Origin: Chromatiales bacterium
GTDB taxonomy: Bacteria > Pseudomonadota > Gammaproteobacteria > Steroidobacterales > GCA-2729495
DNA: 64,000 nucleotides
NCBI GenBank assembly: GCA_024234935.1
Contig: JACKNI010000002.1
Location: 248,001-312,000 of the forward strand
Reading direction: 5' to 3'
In this document: one piece after another, positions 1-8,865 of the stretch
How the letters are laid out: the number at the start of each line of letters is the position of its first letter
How positions within the stretch are numbered: position 1 is the first letter of the stretch
The notes under the pieces: model-generated
The model's database searches: none
What the model was told of the DNA's origin: nothing
What the model saw: only the letters and a program-made list of their open reading frames with translations
Made by a program: the position numbers and the translations under genes

Positions 1-493
1 GCGGCCGCACCGCTTCAAGGGTCAGCGTGGTGATGGGCACCCGGTAGACCTGGTATCCGGCAAGCGTACCGTCGTCGCGGGGATCGGTGCCTGAAAATCC
101 GGCTTTGCCGAGACCTGCCGTATCGAAGGCGTCATCGTCGAGAACAATCGTTCCACCCGGCATGAGATCGGCCAGATGCACGGCAAGCGCCGCAGGGTTC
201 AGGGCGAGAAGCATGTGCGGCCGGTCGCCCGGAGTATGTATCTCGGCGGAGCTGAAGTTCAGCTGAAAACTGCTGACCCCGGCCCGCGTGCCGGCTGGCG
301 CCCGGATCTCGGCCGGATACTCGGGCAGGGTGCTGACGTCGTGGCCCAGGACAGCCGAATCGTGCGTGAACAGCGAACCAGTCAGCTGGATACCATCGCC
401 TGAATCGCCGGCAAAGCGCACGATCGCATGGTCCATTTCCTTGAACTGGCGGGCTTTTCCGGGCTTTTCCGGCGACTCGCGATGGGAGGCCAT
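1..493 (-). CDS. korA: 2-oxoacid (2-oxoglutarate):ferredoxin oxidoreductase, alpha subunit, N-terminal part
   Basis: This gene runs off the left edge, so only about the first 164 residues are present. The start of the protein (RFAGDSGDGIQLTG, about residues 26-39) is the hallmark of the gamma domain fused at the N terminus of KorA-type subunits, which bind with KorB and oxidise 2-oxoglutarate to succinyl-CoA while reducing ferredoxin. Later LLALNPAAL and GGTIVLDDD also fit the gamma domain. The ATG at 493 is preceded by AAGCAG, a modest ribosome site. A near-palindrome (515-542) sits just upstream and may be its operator. Family assignment is firm; exact 2-oxoacid substrate is inferred, and the pyrimidine and CoA-binding parts lie outside the window. 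Confidence 0.85.
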   Translation of the reverse strand, partial: MASHRESPEKPGKARQFKEMDHAIVRFAGDSGDGIQLTGSLFTHDSAVLGHDVSTLPEYPAEIRAPAGTRAGVSSFQLNFSSAEIHTPGDRPHMLLALNPAALAVHLADLMPGGTIVLDDDAFDTAGLGKAGFSGTDPRDDGTLAGYQVYRVPITTLTLEAVRP

Positions 494-514
494 GACTGCT
501 TCAACCGAGGGACT

Positions 515-542
515 ATGGTTGTCATGTTAATATGACGACCAT
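515..542. promoter_or_regulatory. near-palindromic operator candidate upstream of korA
   Basis: ATGGTTGTCAT and ATGACGACCAT form 11-base inverted arms with one mismatch around a GTTAAT centre, ending 22 bases before the korA start codon. The core TTGTCAT-N6-ATGAC recurs at 7234-7253 before the TauD-like gene, which makes a shared dimeric repressor or activator site plausible. No regulator for it is identified in the window. Confidence 0.5.
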
Positions 543-620
543 ATAAGTCAAGCATGCACGCGAGGGCGGCTGCCGGGATACCCGGCCCTGTCCGCCATGC
601 GCGCCGCCGGGTACGGCCCT

Positions 621-1967
621 CTATCTGAGCTGGGCGAAAATCACCCGGTACCACAGGAGCCCGACCGCACCGGCAATCACATTTGCGGCACAGGCAGCCG
701 CGAAGATACCCACCAGGCCGAAGATGCTGGAAAGCAGCCATGCAAGCGGCGCATAGACCAGGATCGTCCGGGTCAGCGAGATGATCATTCCCGGCATCGG
801 CTTGCCGATGGCATTGAACGAGTTGCTGGCTGCCAGGGCAAAACCGATCGCCAGATAGCTCGCCGGTACGATTCGCATGTGCATCAGCGCCGTTGAAATT
901 GCAGTCGCATCGTCGGTAAACAGTCTTGCGACATACGGTGCAGCAACTGCCAGCAGTACGGCTACCGACAGCCCGTAGGCTACGGAAAACCGCTGGCACC
1001 AGCGAATGCCGTTCGCCACCCTGTCCATTCTTCCGGCGCCGAAATTCTGGCCGACGAAAGGCGTGACCGCCGTACCGAGGGCGATCAGCACGAGCAGCAC
1101 CATGCCCTCGATTCGCGATGCGACTCCGTATCCCGCGACGGACGCCTGCCCGAAGCGGGATACCTGATAGGTAATGAAAGCTGTCGTCACCGGCGCAACC
1201 GCAGCGCTGGTCGTTGCAGGCAGGCCTACCTGCAGAATCCGGCGCCAGGAATCGGTCAGCTGATGCAAAGACAAGGACCGGGGAAAGACGATGTTTCCGC
1301 GATACCGGATCGCTACGACAGATGCGGCCAGGGTGCCGAGGTTGGCGAGGACAGTCGCGGTCGCCGCCCCCTCCATGCCCAGCTTCGGAACCCCGAAGAG
1401 GCCGAAAATGAGTATCGGGTCCAGAACGATATTCAGACCCGCCGATACCAGCATGATCAGGGCCGGAGTCTTCGCATCACCCGACGCACGAAGAACAGGG
1501 TTTGCGATCAGCGGACCGACGTTGAAAATCAGGCCGTAGTAATAGATGCGCAGATAGCGGTGGATGATCGCGAGAGTGGCTTCATCAGCGCCCAGCAGAC
1601 CGAATAGCGGATCAATGCTCAGCAATCCGGCAACGATGAGAACCGCACAGGTGGCGACGGCGAGCAGAACCGCGTGAATCGTCACGCGGCCAACATCTTC
1701 GATCTTCTGCGCACCGAACAGGCGCGCGCATACCGATGACGTACCGTGTCCGAAGCCCACGGTGACAGCGCCGATCAGGAAAACGACCGGAAAGGTGAAA
1801 CTGAGCGCGGCGAGCTCGGATGTACCGAGGCGACTGACGAAGTAAATGTCAGCGAGGTTGTACAGGATCATGGCGATCATGCCCAGAAGCATGGGCGTCA
1901 TGAGCGATCGTATGGTCTTCCCTTCAGGCTCCTGTAACAGCCTGGGAACGGCGCTGGTGGAATTCAC
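621..1967 (-). CDS. MATE family efflux transporter
   Basis: A 448-residue integral membrane protein, the usual MATE length, with about twelve hydrophobic segments in two repeated halves. Near the start SLMTPMLLGMIAMILYNLAD matches the first helix of NorM/DinF-type multidrug and toxin extrusion proteins, and a second comparable stretch begins around residue 230 (RRILQVGLPATTS). Such proteins export cationic drugs or metabolites in exchange for Na+ or H+. It lies between hemG and korA on the same strand, but the 127-base gap to korA and its operator-like palindrome suggest korA has its own promoter. Substrate cannot be told from sequence. Confidence 0.9.
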   Translation of the reverse strand: MNSTSAVPRLLQEPEGKTIRSLMTPMLLGMIAMILYNLADIYFVSRLGTSELAALSFTFPVVFLIGAVTVGFGHGTSSVCARLFGAQKIEDVGRVTIHAVLLAVATCAVLIVAGLLSIDPLFGLLGADEATLAIIHRYLRIYYYGLIFNVGPLIANPVLRASGDAKTPALIMLVSAGLNIVLDPILIFGLFGVPKLGMEGAATATVLANLGTLAASVVAIRYRGNIVFPRSLSLHQLTDSWRRILQVGLPATTSAAVAPVTTAFITYQVSRFGQASVAGYGVASRIEGMVLLVLIALGTAVTPFVGQNFGAGRMDRVANGIRWCQRFSVAYGLSVAVLLAVAAPYVARLFTDDATAISTALMHMRIVPASYLAIGFALAASNSFNAIGKPMPGMIISLTRTILVYAPLAWLLSSIFGLVGIFAAACAANVIAGAVGLLWYRVIFAQLR

Positions 1968-2017
1968 GGAACGGGTGGCCTGCGCAAGCCCGATGATACT
2001 TCAGCTGCGCAGGATCT

Positions 2018-2551
2018 TCACGCCGGCACTTCGCTGGCACGACGGCCAAAGGCCTCTACCTGTTGCCAGTCGGTGAACTCGATGACCGCTTTCGGATCAG
2101 TCGGGCCCTTGGTCATCAGCATGATGAGCCTGATCAGCTGGCGATCGATAAACCGGTACCGCGGATAATCCAGCTTGCCGGCAAATACCGCCAGCTCCTT
2201 CGGCTGCCAGGCCGTCTGTCTGAGAAACTTCTGCATGTATGGATTGGCATCCGGCTCGCGTTTTTCCGCGGTGCGGGCGACGACGTTGACCGAAAAAAAG
2301 GCATTCGGTTTGCTGTCCAGCAGCTGTTTGTTGCGAACGACGAAGTCGATGATCGCAGGCTTGTAGAGGCCATAGCGAATACTGGCGCCGATAATGATCT
2401 TGTCGAAACTCGCCAGGTCGACCTGCGCTTCGTCGTCGACGGATACCAGCACCACCTCATGGCCTGCCTGGGCAATGACCTGCTGCAATCGCTCGCCGAT
2501 CTTTCTGGTATGACCATCGGTGGTGGAATAGATAATCAGGATCTTGGCCAT
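2018..2551 (-). CDS. hemG: menaquinone-dependent protoporphyrinogen IX dehydrogenase (flavodoxin type)
   Basis: HemG oxidises protoporphyrinogen IX to protoporphyrin IX using FMN and passes electrons to the respiratory quinone pool at the inner membrane. The protein opens with the flavodoxin FMN loop (ILIIYSTTDGHTRKI) and shares the HemG signatures IIGASIRYG, FFSVNVVARTAEKR, KLDYPRYRFIDR and a final FTDWQQV; length (177 residues) matches the family. I chose the ATG at 2551, where the flavodoxin fold begins, over an upstream in-frame codon at 2599 that would add an unrelated tail. It lies just downstream of the ABC-2 permease gene (2603) and could be co-transcribed with it. Confidence 0.92.
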   Translation of the reverse strand: MAKILIIYSTTDGHTRKIGERLQQVIAQAGHEVVLVSVDDEAQVDLASFDKIIIGASIRYGLYKPAIIDFVVRNKQLLDSKPNAFFSVNVVARTAEKREPDANPYMQKFLRQTAWQPKELAVFAGKLDYPRYRFIDRQLIRLIMLMTKGPTDPKAVIEFTDWQQVEAFGRRASEVPA

Positions 2552-2602
2552 TTTACGGTTTCCGGGTAATTCCAAACGGGCGACTGGCGTTGATGCCATG
2601 CG

Positions 2603-4081
2603 CTATCGAGCCGCAACCTGGTAGCGCCGGATGCCGAGAAACGGCACCAGCGCGACACCGAGCAGCAGCACCAGCAAACCCAGCAGGGATGGGGCGAGCC
2701 GCAACAGCACGGTACTGAATGCCTCGGGCCTGTAGCGGAAGACAGGGAAGCTGTCGTAGTCCGCAGGGCGCAGCGGGTCCTGGCGGAGGAACCGTTCGGC
2801 GAAGTAGTCATTCCACTCGGCGCGGAAGGCAACGGCCTGCTGCAGGAAGTCTTCGTAACGGGGGCCACTTGTGCCTGCAATTTCGTTCAGTGCCAGTTGC
2901 ATCATCACGGCTGGCGAGAGGTACTGGAAACGCTGTACCAGGCCCTGCTGCTGGTCTCGCCTGACCTGGAATTCGGCATACAGCGGAGACAGCGCCTTTT
3001 CGATCGTATTTGCGCTCGCCTGGCCGAGAGTCATGAAGTCCATGGCACGCTGGTCGCCGGCCGGCACATACTCCAGGTGCTCGGCATAAAAAGCATTCAG
3101 CGACTGGTCCATGTTCTTCTCGGCCGCGGTCTGCGCTTCGCGCGCCGCGACCGTCAGGTCCATGCGTGATGGCACCGGGTAGACCGTCGTCGCCACCAGG
3201 CTGATCAGCGTGGGAACGATGACCACCAGAATCAGCCAGGCGCCGGCCAGAATGGTGCCGTTGGTGGCCGAACTCTGCCCGTAAAGATTCACCAGCACCG
3301 CCAGCGCAAACCAGAACATGCTGTAAACAAGTGTGGCAATGACCCAGAGCCCGAAGCGGAGCCATGTTTCCGGAGTGTCCAGCTGTGTTCCGACGGTGAG
3401 TACCGCGACAAGTCCAAGTCCGATCACAACCATGAGGATGATCGCGGCCCGGGCCACGAGCTTCGATGCCATCAACTTCCGCAGCGAGACCGGATGGGCA
3501 AGGATCATTGCCAGCGTGCCGCGCTCCTGTTCACTGGAAAGGAGATCGTAGGTCATGGCAAGAATGAAAATCGGCAACAGGAAGATCACCACAAACGCAA
3601 CGTCGAAGGATCCCGCGAGCAGGTTCACGGGATTTTCGAGTTCGGCGTTTGCGGTCATGGCCAGCGACTTGCCCATGGTTATCGGCAGGTAGTCGAGCTG
3701 GATATCACTCAACCCGATGGACAGTGCCGCGAGGCCCGTCGGCGGCAGGGCAACGTAGACCGCAGTCTCGCCGCCCACCGCACCCGCATTGGTCCCCTGC
3801 GGAGGCCCTTGCCCCGGAGCGTGCCGGACCGTCGCAAACTCGTATGGTCCACCAGTGGCCTTGACCTTTGCCTCGTACTCGGCAGTCTCCTCGCGCATCC
3901 TGTCACGCATGCCGGCCTCGTAGCTGGCAGCATCGCTGGCACCTTCGACCTGACGACTGACTGAACGGCCGCCGGACCAGGCAGCGAAGGCAATCGCGAA
4001 GATCAACAGCGCAAGAATGGCCCAGAGCGCCCCGGTACGGGCCAGAGCGCGCGTCTCATGCATGACGATGAGACGATACAT
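2603..4081 (-). CDS. ABC-2 type transporter permease (DUF3526-like), second subunit
   Basis: A 492-residue membrane protein with one N-terminal helix, a large extracytoplasmic region (about residues 35-165), a cluster of five or so helices and a final C-terminal helix. LLSSEQERGTLAMILAHPVS is the typical ABC-2 permease coupling segment. Architecture and length match DUF3526-containing permeases, which pair with a second similar permease and one ATPase. Its ATG at 4081 overlaps the TGA of the upstream permease by one base (TGATG), so translation is probably coupled. The three genes 6273-2603 should form one exporter. Cargo is unknown. Confidence 0.85.
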   Translation of the reverse strand: MYRLIVMHETRALARTGALWAILALLIFAIAFAAWSGGRSVSRQVEGASDAASYEAGMRDRMREETAEYEAKVKATGGPYEFATVRHAPGQGPPQGTNAGAVGGETAVYVALPPTGLAALSIGLSDIQLDYLPITMGKSLAMTANAELENPVNLLAGSFDVAFVVIFLLPIFILAMTYDLLSSEQERGTLAMILAHPVSLRKLMASKLVARAAIILMVVIGLGLVAVLTVGTQLDTPETWLRFGLWVIATLVYSMFWFALAVLVNLYGQSSATNGTILAGAWLILVVIVPTLISLVATTVYPVPSRMDLTVAAREAQTAAEKNMDQSLNAFYAEHLEYVPAGDQRAMDFMTLGQASANTIEKALSPLYAEFQVRRDQQQGLVQRFQYLSPAVMMQLALNEIAGTSGPRYEDFLQQAVAFRAEWNDYFAERFLRQDPLRPADYDSFPVFRYRPEAFSTVLLRLAPSLLGLLVLLLGVALVPFLGIRRYQVAAR

Positions 4082-5529
4082 CAGTCTCTCTCCAGGGACA
4101 TGCGTTGCACACCGAGCAGCGCGAGGAGAATTGCGGCAACAAGCCAGAACGCCAGCACGGCAAAATTCACCCAGTGCTCCGAGAGCGTCGTGGCCAGTGC
4201 CGGCGGCTGATAGCGAAAAGGCGGCACGATGGAAAAAACGTCCTCGTTGGCGATCAGGTAGTTGCTCGCACTGTTGACCCCGTTCAGGTTGACGGCCGCC
4301 TTCGACAGGTAACCGTTCATTTTTTTCACCATCGCCTCACGGAAAGACTCGGCATCGTCCTGGAATTTCTGCTGCTGGATCAGATCGGTACCGGCCAGAC
4401 CCATCGAGATGGAGCGGAGCGGCAAGGTCGGCGCAAGCAGGCCGATGCGGTCCTGAAGCCGGCGTTGTGCGGCATAGGCCGCGGTGACCGCGCCAAAGTG
4501 CTGGTTGAAGACGCGCTGGTCGAGTTCTTCGAGCCGTTGCATCCGCACAGCTGTCCAGTAGAAGGGCAGATCCTTCACATCCCGGACACGGTACTTGCGC
4601 ATCATCTGGCCCTGAAACTTTCCAAGTTCCGCCCAGGGCGGTGTGCCATCAAATCCGCGCGCCTGATGGGCTTTCATGGCCGCCATGAAGCTGCCGTATG
4701 ACGGACTCGGATAGACGGCTTTGGAAATCTCCGCTGCCGTCTTCGGCATGATGAAAGCCGTGAAGGCCCAGAAGCCGACCAGCACCATCAATGCGGTACG
4801 CGGACTGCGGGACCAGGCCGATACCGCAAGGGTCAGAAACAGGAAAATGCCGGCATAAGCGAGATAGGCGACGCCGAGGAGTGCGATGCGGGTTACCAGG
4901 CCTTCGCCGACGATGGGCAGATCGGTCATGGCTATGAATGCCGCCCCGATGATCACGCATGGCACCACCACGACAAGCACCGCCGAGGCCAGACCCAGTG
5001 CCTTGCCCCCCAAGAGGGATGTGCGACTGATGCCCATGCTCATCAGCTGACGGAGCGTGCCACTTTCACGTTCCCCGGCAAACGCCGTGAAGCCGAGAAA
5101 GATAATGAGCAGTGGCATGAGCACCTGCAGGATCATGGCGCCATTCAATTCGCCGAAGCGGCTGATGGCGCTGGTATCCGCCGCCGGACTGGCGATGGCG
5201 AAGTTCTGCTTGTGCGCCTCCATGAACACCGTTGTTCCGGTGTAGTTGGTGACGCCGTTGTCGAAGAATGCCAGGGGCCCGAGTGGCTTGAACGCATAGT
5301 TGCCATAGTGGGCAGCGGTGTGAGGATTCTTGTCGCCCTGTTTCAGCCACTGGGTATTGGTCGCACCCTGGGCGGCAGCCTGGGTTGCCATGTAGCTGCC
5401 ATGACGCTGCCAGCCTGCCAGCATGGCAGTCAGCAACAACAGCACCATGAACGCCGCCGTCCACATGAAACGGCCGTCGCGGACAATCTCGGCAAACTCC
5501 TTGCGGGCGATGATCCGGATCATGGGCAC
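4081..5529 (-). CDS. ABC-2 type transporter permease (DUF3526-like), first subunit
   Basis: 482 residues with one N-terminal helix, a large external loop, then six or so helices; ERESGTLRQLMSMGISRTSL is the conserved ABC-2 segment and matches the equivalent stretch in the neighbouring permease, so the two are paralogous halves of a heterodimer. It follows the ATPase gene by 42 bases and overlaps the next permease by one base. An exporter role is inferred from family; there is no adjacent biosynthetic cluster that names the cargo. Confidence 0.85.
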   Translation of the reverse strand: MPMIRIIARKEFAEIVRDGRFMWTAAFMVLLLLTAMLAGWQRHGSYMATQAAAQGATNTQWLKQGDKNPHTAAHYGNYAFKPLGPLAFFDNGVTNYTGTTVFMEAHKQNFAIASPAADTSAISRFGELNGAMILQVLMPLLIIFLGFTAFAGERESGTLRQLMSMGISRTSLLGGKALGLASAVLVVVVPCVIIGAAFIAMTDLPIVGEGLVTRIALLGVAYLAYAGIFLFLTLAVSAWSRSPRTALMVLVGFWAFTAFIMPKTAAEISKAVYPSPSYGSFMAAMKAHQARGFDGTPPWAELGKFQGQMMRKYRVRDVKDLPFYWTAVRMQRLEELDQRVFNQHFGAVTAAYAAQRRLQDRIGLLAPTLPLRSISMGLAGTDLIQQQKFQDDAESFREAMVKKMNGYLSKAAVNLNGVNSASNYLIANEDVFSIVPPFRYQPPALATTLSEHWVNFAVLAFWLVAAILLALLGVQRMSLERD

Positions 5530-5571
5530 CGCCTCATATCGCGCAATGTCATCATCAAGTCGCCGCTTTCT

Positions 5572-6273
5572 CTAGTGCATGTGTTCAAGATAGATGCGTT
5601 CCACATCCGCGTGGGAAACCTCGTCCGTCGAAAGCTCCTGGACGAGTCGCCCGGACTTCATGATACCGATGCGGTTCCCGGTCTCCTTGGCACGGAACAG
5701 GTCATGCGTCGCCATCAGGATGGCAGCGCCGTCATTGCGAAGCTGCAGAAGCAATTCGGAAAATTCATTGCTGGCCTTTGGATCAAGACCCGAGGTTGGC
5801 TCGTCGAGAAGCAGCGCTTTGGCCTGCTTGGCAAGCGCGATGGCCACACCGACCTTCTGGCGCATGCCCTTGGAGTAGGTGCGCACCCGAAGGTTCGCAG
5901 CTTTCGCCTGCAAACCAACACGGTCCAGAAACGACCGGTAGTCTGCGGCCGAGTACCCCGCGTGACCGCCAAGTCGCGCAAAGTACTCCAGGTTTTCAAT
6001 ACCCGTGAGATTGCCGTAGAGCATCACCTGTTCGGGGATGTAGGCGAGATAGCGCTTGGTTTCCAGCGGGCTTTGCGTGACATCGATACCATTGACCCTG
6101 GCAGTACCTGAAGTCGGCTCGACAAAATTCAGAAAGAGGTTGATGGTGGTCGTCTTGCCGGCGCCGTTGGCACCGAGCAGGCAATATATTTCACCCGCGT
6201 TGACCTTGAGATTGAGGCCCTGCAGCGCCTCGTGGTTCCCGTAGCTCTTCCTGAGATCGATGGCTTCCAGCAT
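5572..6273 (-). CDS. ABC transporter ATP-binding protein
   Basis: Cytoplasmic ATPase of the ABC-2 exporter encoded downstream. It has Walker A (GANGAGKTT, about residue 35), a signature motif in the degenerate form YSKGMRQKVG, Walker B (ALLLDEPTSGLDP) and a switch His in ATHDL. I place the start at ATG 6273, where GGAG sits nine bases upstream and the domain begins (MLEAIDLRKSYG), rather than at 6306. The 233-residue length is normal. The three-gene order ATPase-permease-permease with tight spacing supports one transport unit. Confidence 0.92.
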   Translation of the reverse strand: MLEAIDLRKSYGNHEALQGLNLKVNAGEIYCLLGANGAGKTTTINLFLNFVEPTSGTARVNGIDVTQSPLETKRYLAYIPEQVMLYGNLTGIENLEYFARLGGHAGYSAADYRSFLDRVGLQAKAANLRVRTYSKGMRQKVGVAIALAKQAKALLLDEPTSGLDPKASNEFSELLLQLRNDGAAILMATHDLFRAKETGNRIGIMKSGRLVQELSTDEVSHADVERIYLEHMH

Positions 6274-6321
6274 TCCCGACTCCAGCTGACTGGCAACACC
6301 CTGCAACCAGCGGTCTCGTGA

Positions 6322-7203
6322 TCAGGTTCCCGGAACCCAGTCACTGTGCAGCGCGACCCGCCACATGAGCCTCTGTCCGGAATAGTCCGAGTTCGGGCTG
6401 TGTTGCACCGCCCGGTTATCCCAGAGCAGCAGTGAATTGTTGCGATACCGGAACCGGCAGCAGAAGATGTCCTTCACCGAATGCCGCTTCAACATGTCCA
6501 GGATGGCCTGACTTTCATCCGGTGCCAGGCCCTGGATTGCCACGGTCCACGCCTGATTCAGATAGAGCATCTTGCGACCCGTTTCCGGATGCTTGCAGAC
6601 CAGGGGATGCGGCGTCTGCGGAAAGCCTTGCCGCATCTTCAGCAGCACCTCGATGGCCTTTGGCGTCGCTGTCGAATAGTGGCCAGACTTCAAACCATAC
6701 TGAAGGACATCATGGATGGCGATCTTGTCCTCCAGGAAAACCTGCATGGCCGGTGACAAGGCCTCGTAGGAGAGGTAGTTGCTGGCAAACAGCGTGTCGC
6801 CGCCGGCCTCAGGCACATCCCTCGCATACAGCATCGCGCCCATGCTGGGATTCTTCTGATAGGTGTGATCGGCATGCCAGCCCAGATTCTGTGTCGAAAG
6901 ACTCTTGCCATCACGGGGCGCGCCACGAAGATAGAAAACCCCGGGTACATCGGCGCGATGGGGCAGAAAAGGCTCATCCTCGAGCTTCGCAAAGCGCCGA
7001 CCGAATGCGGCGAACTGTTCCTGCGTCAGCTCCTGATCGTGGAACATCACTGCCGAATAGTCGAGAAACGCCCGGTAAATCGTCGCAAAATCAGCGTCGC
7101 TCAGCTGCGCAAGATCGACACCTGAAATCTCGCATCCAAGCGCCCCGGTCAGGGGACGAACGACGACCTCACGGGCCGGCAAACTCGTGGCTGACACCGA
7201 CAT
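6322..7203 (-). CDS. TauD/TfdA family Fe(II)/2-oxoglutarate dioxygenase
   Basis: A 293-residue member of the taurine/alpha-ketoglutarate dioxygenase family, which couples 2-oxoglutarate decarboxylation to hydroxylation, often releasing a side group from a sulfonate, carboxylate or ether. The iron-binding facial triad is visible as H110-x-D112 (GWHADHTY) and H268 (VQHSPNSD), with Arg278/Arg282 available to bind 2-oxoglutarate. No sulfonate transporter or desulfonation gene lies nearby, so taurine is not a safe substrate. Only 51 bases separate it from dmeF, and they contain the TTGTCAT-N6-ATGAC site also seen before korA. Confidence 0.88.
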   Translation of the reverse strand: MSVSATSLPAREVVVRPLTGALGCEISGVDLAQLSDADFATIYRAFLDYSAVMFHDQELTQEQFAAFGRRFAKLEDEPFLPHRADVPGVFYLRGAPRDGKSLSTQNLGWHADHTYQKNPSMGAMLYARDVPEAGGDTLFASNYLSYEALSPAMQVFLEDKIAIHDVLQYGLKSGHYSTATPKAIEVLLKMRQGFPQTPHPLVCKHPETGRKMLYLNQAWTVAIQGLAPDESQAILDMLKRHSVKDIFCCRFRYRNNSLLLWDNRAVQHSPNSDYSGQRLMWRVALHSDWVPGT

Positions 7204-7233
7204 GATATTTCAATCCCCAGGGTAGATGATCCT

Positions 7234-7253
7234 GTTGTCATACTGACATGACC
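7234..7253. promoter_or_regulatory. operator candidate upstream of the TauD-like gene
   Basis: GTTGTCAT-ACTGAC-ATGACC repeats the spacing and half-sites of the korA-upstream palindrome (515-542). It lies 31-50 bases before the TauD-like start codon, where a regulator would bind. Two copies in 64 kb, both just before genes, is suggestive but not proof. Confidence 0.45.
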
Positions 7254-7254
7254 T

Positions 7255-8388
7255 TTAGGGGACTGCAAGCTGCGCCCCGTCAATGTGCGTGACCGTGCTC
7301 GCCGTGTCATGGCCATGGTCGCCATGCGCGCGCTCGCCATGCTCATGGGGAGGTGTCGGGTTCCGCTCGGCGCGCCCCTGTTCTTCGGGATCTATGCCGG
7401 TCGCCAGTGCAAGCCGCAGTGAGGCGAGTGCCGGCAGATGTTTGCTGGCCTGTCTGTGCAGTTTCTCCAGGAGAATCGCGGCCTCACGCACCAGCAGCGA
7501 ATCATCCACGACGACATCGGCCTCCGCGTACATGCGGTGACCAAGCCAGCGGGTACGTACGTTCTGCACCTTGCGCACCCCGGGTACATGCTCGCCGGTA
7601 TGCCGCAGCAGCGCAGTGAACTCGGGCTCCACGCCGTCCAGCGCCCGCGTGAATACTGCCCTGGCTGACTGCCAGACGATACCGAAGATCAGTACGGTAA
7701 TGACCCCGCCAACAATCGGATCAGCCAGTGGAAAGCCGAGCCACACGCCGATCGCGCCAGCAACCACGGCCAGGCTGGTCAATCCATCGACGCGCGCATG
7801 GTAGCCGTCCGCGATCAGGGCTGCGCTCTGGATCTCGCGCCCGACGCGAATACGGAATACCGCCACGGCTTCATTGCCGATAAAGCCGATCACACCGGCC
7901 GCCGCCACGGCGCCGAGATAAGCAATCTCCTGCGGATGCAGCAGGCGGTCGATGGTCTGATACCCGGCGACCAGCGCACTGAACAGGATCAGGCCGACGA
8001 TGGTCATGCCGGCCAGGTCTTCGACGCGGCCCAGACCATAGGTGAACTGATCGGTCGCCTTGCGGCGCGCAAATATGAAGGCAATCCAGAGCGGAATGGC
8101 CGTGGCAGCATCGCCGACGTTGTGGATGGTGTCGGCCAGCAGCGCCACGCTGCTCGACAGGATAACGATCACGATCTGGAACACGGCGGTAGTGGCCAGA
8201 ATCACAAAGGACCACTTGATCGCCCAGATCCCGCGCGCGGTGGTGGCAATGGTCGGATCGATCACGCCGTGCGTGTGCGCGTGACCACCCTCATGATCGT
8301 GATCGTGACCATGCCCATGTCCATGTCCATGCCCGATGGCATGACCCTTTTCGCCAAAACCCAGCCAGTCCAGCATCGCACGCAGCAT
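7255..8388 (-). CDS. dmeF: cation diffusion facilitator, DmeF-like (Co/Ni efflux)
   Basis: A proton-coupled exporter of divalent metals at the inner membrane. The N terminus has a long His/Gly/Asp-rich metal-binding stretch (about residues 16-42), followed by six membrane helices with the metal-site motifs HNVGD and DGYHARVD (HxxxD), a cytoplasmic C-terminal domain, and a second His-rich tail (HEHGERAHGDHGHD). The start at ATG 8388 has AGGAG eight bases upstream; an in-frame extension to 8586 overlaps dmeR and is not real. It lies 26 bases after an RcnR/CsoR-family gene, the same order as the rhizobial dmeRF operon. Metal choice (Ni, Co or Zn) is inferred. Confidence 0.88.
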   Translation of the reverse strand: MLRAMLDWLGFGEKGHAIGHGHGHGHGHDHDHEGGHAHTHGVIDPTIATTARGIWAIKWSFVILATTAVFQIVIVILSSSVALLADTIHNVGDAATAIPLWIAFIFARRKATDQFTYGLGRVEDLAGMTIVGLILFSALVAGYQTIDRLLHPQEIAYLGAVAAAGVIGFIGNEAVAVFRIRVGREIQSAALIADGYHARVDGLTSLAVVAGAIGVWLGFPLADPIVGGVITVLIFGIVWQSARAVFTRALDGVEPEFTALLRHTGEHVPGVRKVQNVRTRWLGHRMYAEADVVVDDSLLVREAAILLEKLHRQASKHLPALASLRLALATGIDPEEQGRAERNPTPPHEHGERAHGDHGHDTASTVTHIDGAQLAVP

Positions 8389-8414
8389 GTAATGCTCCTG
8401 ATGATCTCCGCTGA

Positions 8415-8744
8415 TCAGAGATAACGGGTGATTTTCTTGAAGTTGTCTATGGTCATGCGCTGCTCGCGACTGACCGGACCGATCGCGTCCTCGAGGCAGT
8501 GCTCGATGTGATCGTGGATCAGCGTCGACTTGGCCTCTTCCAGCGCGCGGATGACCGCGTGCATCTGCTGCGCAATGTCTCCGCACTCACGCCCCGATTC
8601 GATCATGCCGGAGATGGTCTGCAGGTGGCCCGTGGCGCGCCGCAGCCGGTTCAACACATCCTTGTGCGTCTTGTGAGCGGCACGGTCATGGGTGTGCGCG
8701 TGCAGCGCGGCGGCTTTGGCAGCAGACATGCGGATCGACTCCAT
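8415..8744 (-). CDS. dmeR: RcnR/CsoR-family metal-sensing repressor, DmeR-like
   Basis: A small all-helical tetrameric DNA-binding protein that lets go of its operator when it binds metal. Residues fitting the family are the His-rich N terminus (HAHTHD), the helix around RLRRATGHLQTISGMIESGRECGDIAQQ with the sensor Cys, and downstream His in HDHIEHC. The His-rich N terminus and HxxxH-C pattern favour Ni/Co sensing (RcnR/DmeR) over Cu(I) sensing (CsoR). The start at 8744 is used; a second ATG at 8729 is possible. It is the first gene of the dmeRF operon and should repress it through the site at 8767-8785. Confidence 0.85.
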   Translation of the reverse strand: MESIRMSAAKAAALHAHTHDRAAHKTHKDVLNRLRRATGHLQTISGMIESGRECGDIAQQMHAVIRALEEAKSTLIHDHIEHCLEDAIGPVSREQRMTIDNFKKITRYL

Positions 8745-8766
8745 GGCAAACCGGGGTGCTCATTCT

Positions 8767-8785
8767 TATCCCCTCCAGGGGGATA
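8767..8785. promoter_or_regulatory. RcnR/DmeR-type operator
   Basis: TATCCCCTCCAGGGGGATA is an inverted repeat with AT-flanked G/C tracts, the recognised form of RcnR/CsoR-class operators. It ends 23 bases upstream of the dmeR start, a position suited to autorepression of dmeRF. Confidence 0.7.
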
Positions 8786-8865
8786 GGTCAAGGCGGAACC
8801 AGCGCAGTTGGAGGCGGGACAGGTGGTTGCTACCATGCAAAACCAGCTGGCCTGTGGACATTTTC

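Noticed and set aside
8389..8586. N-terminal extension of the DmeF-like protein
   Set aside because: It overlaps dmeR out of frame; the ATG at 8388 has AGGAG upstream and starts at the true domain.
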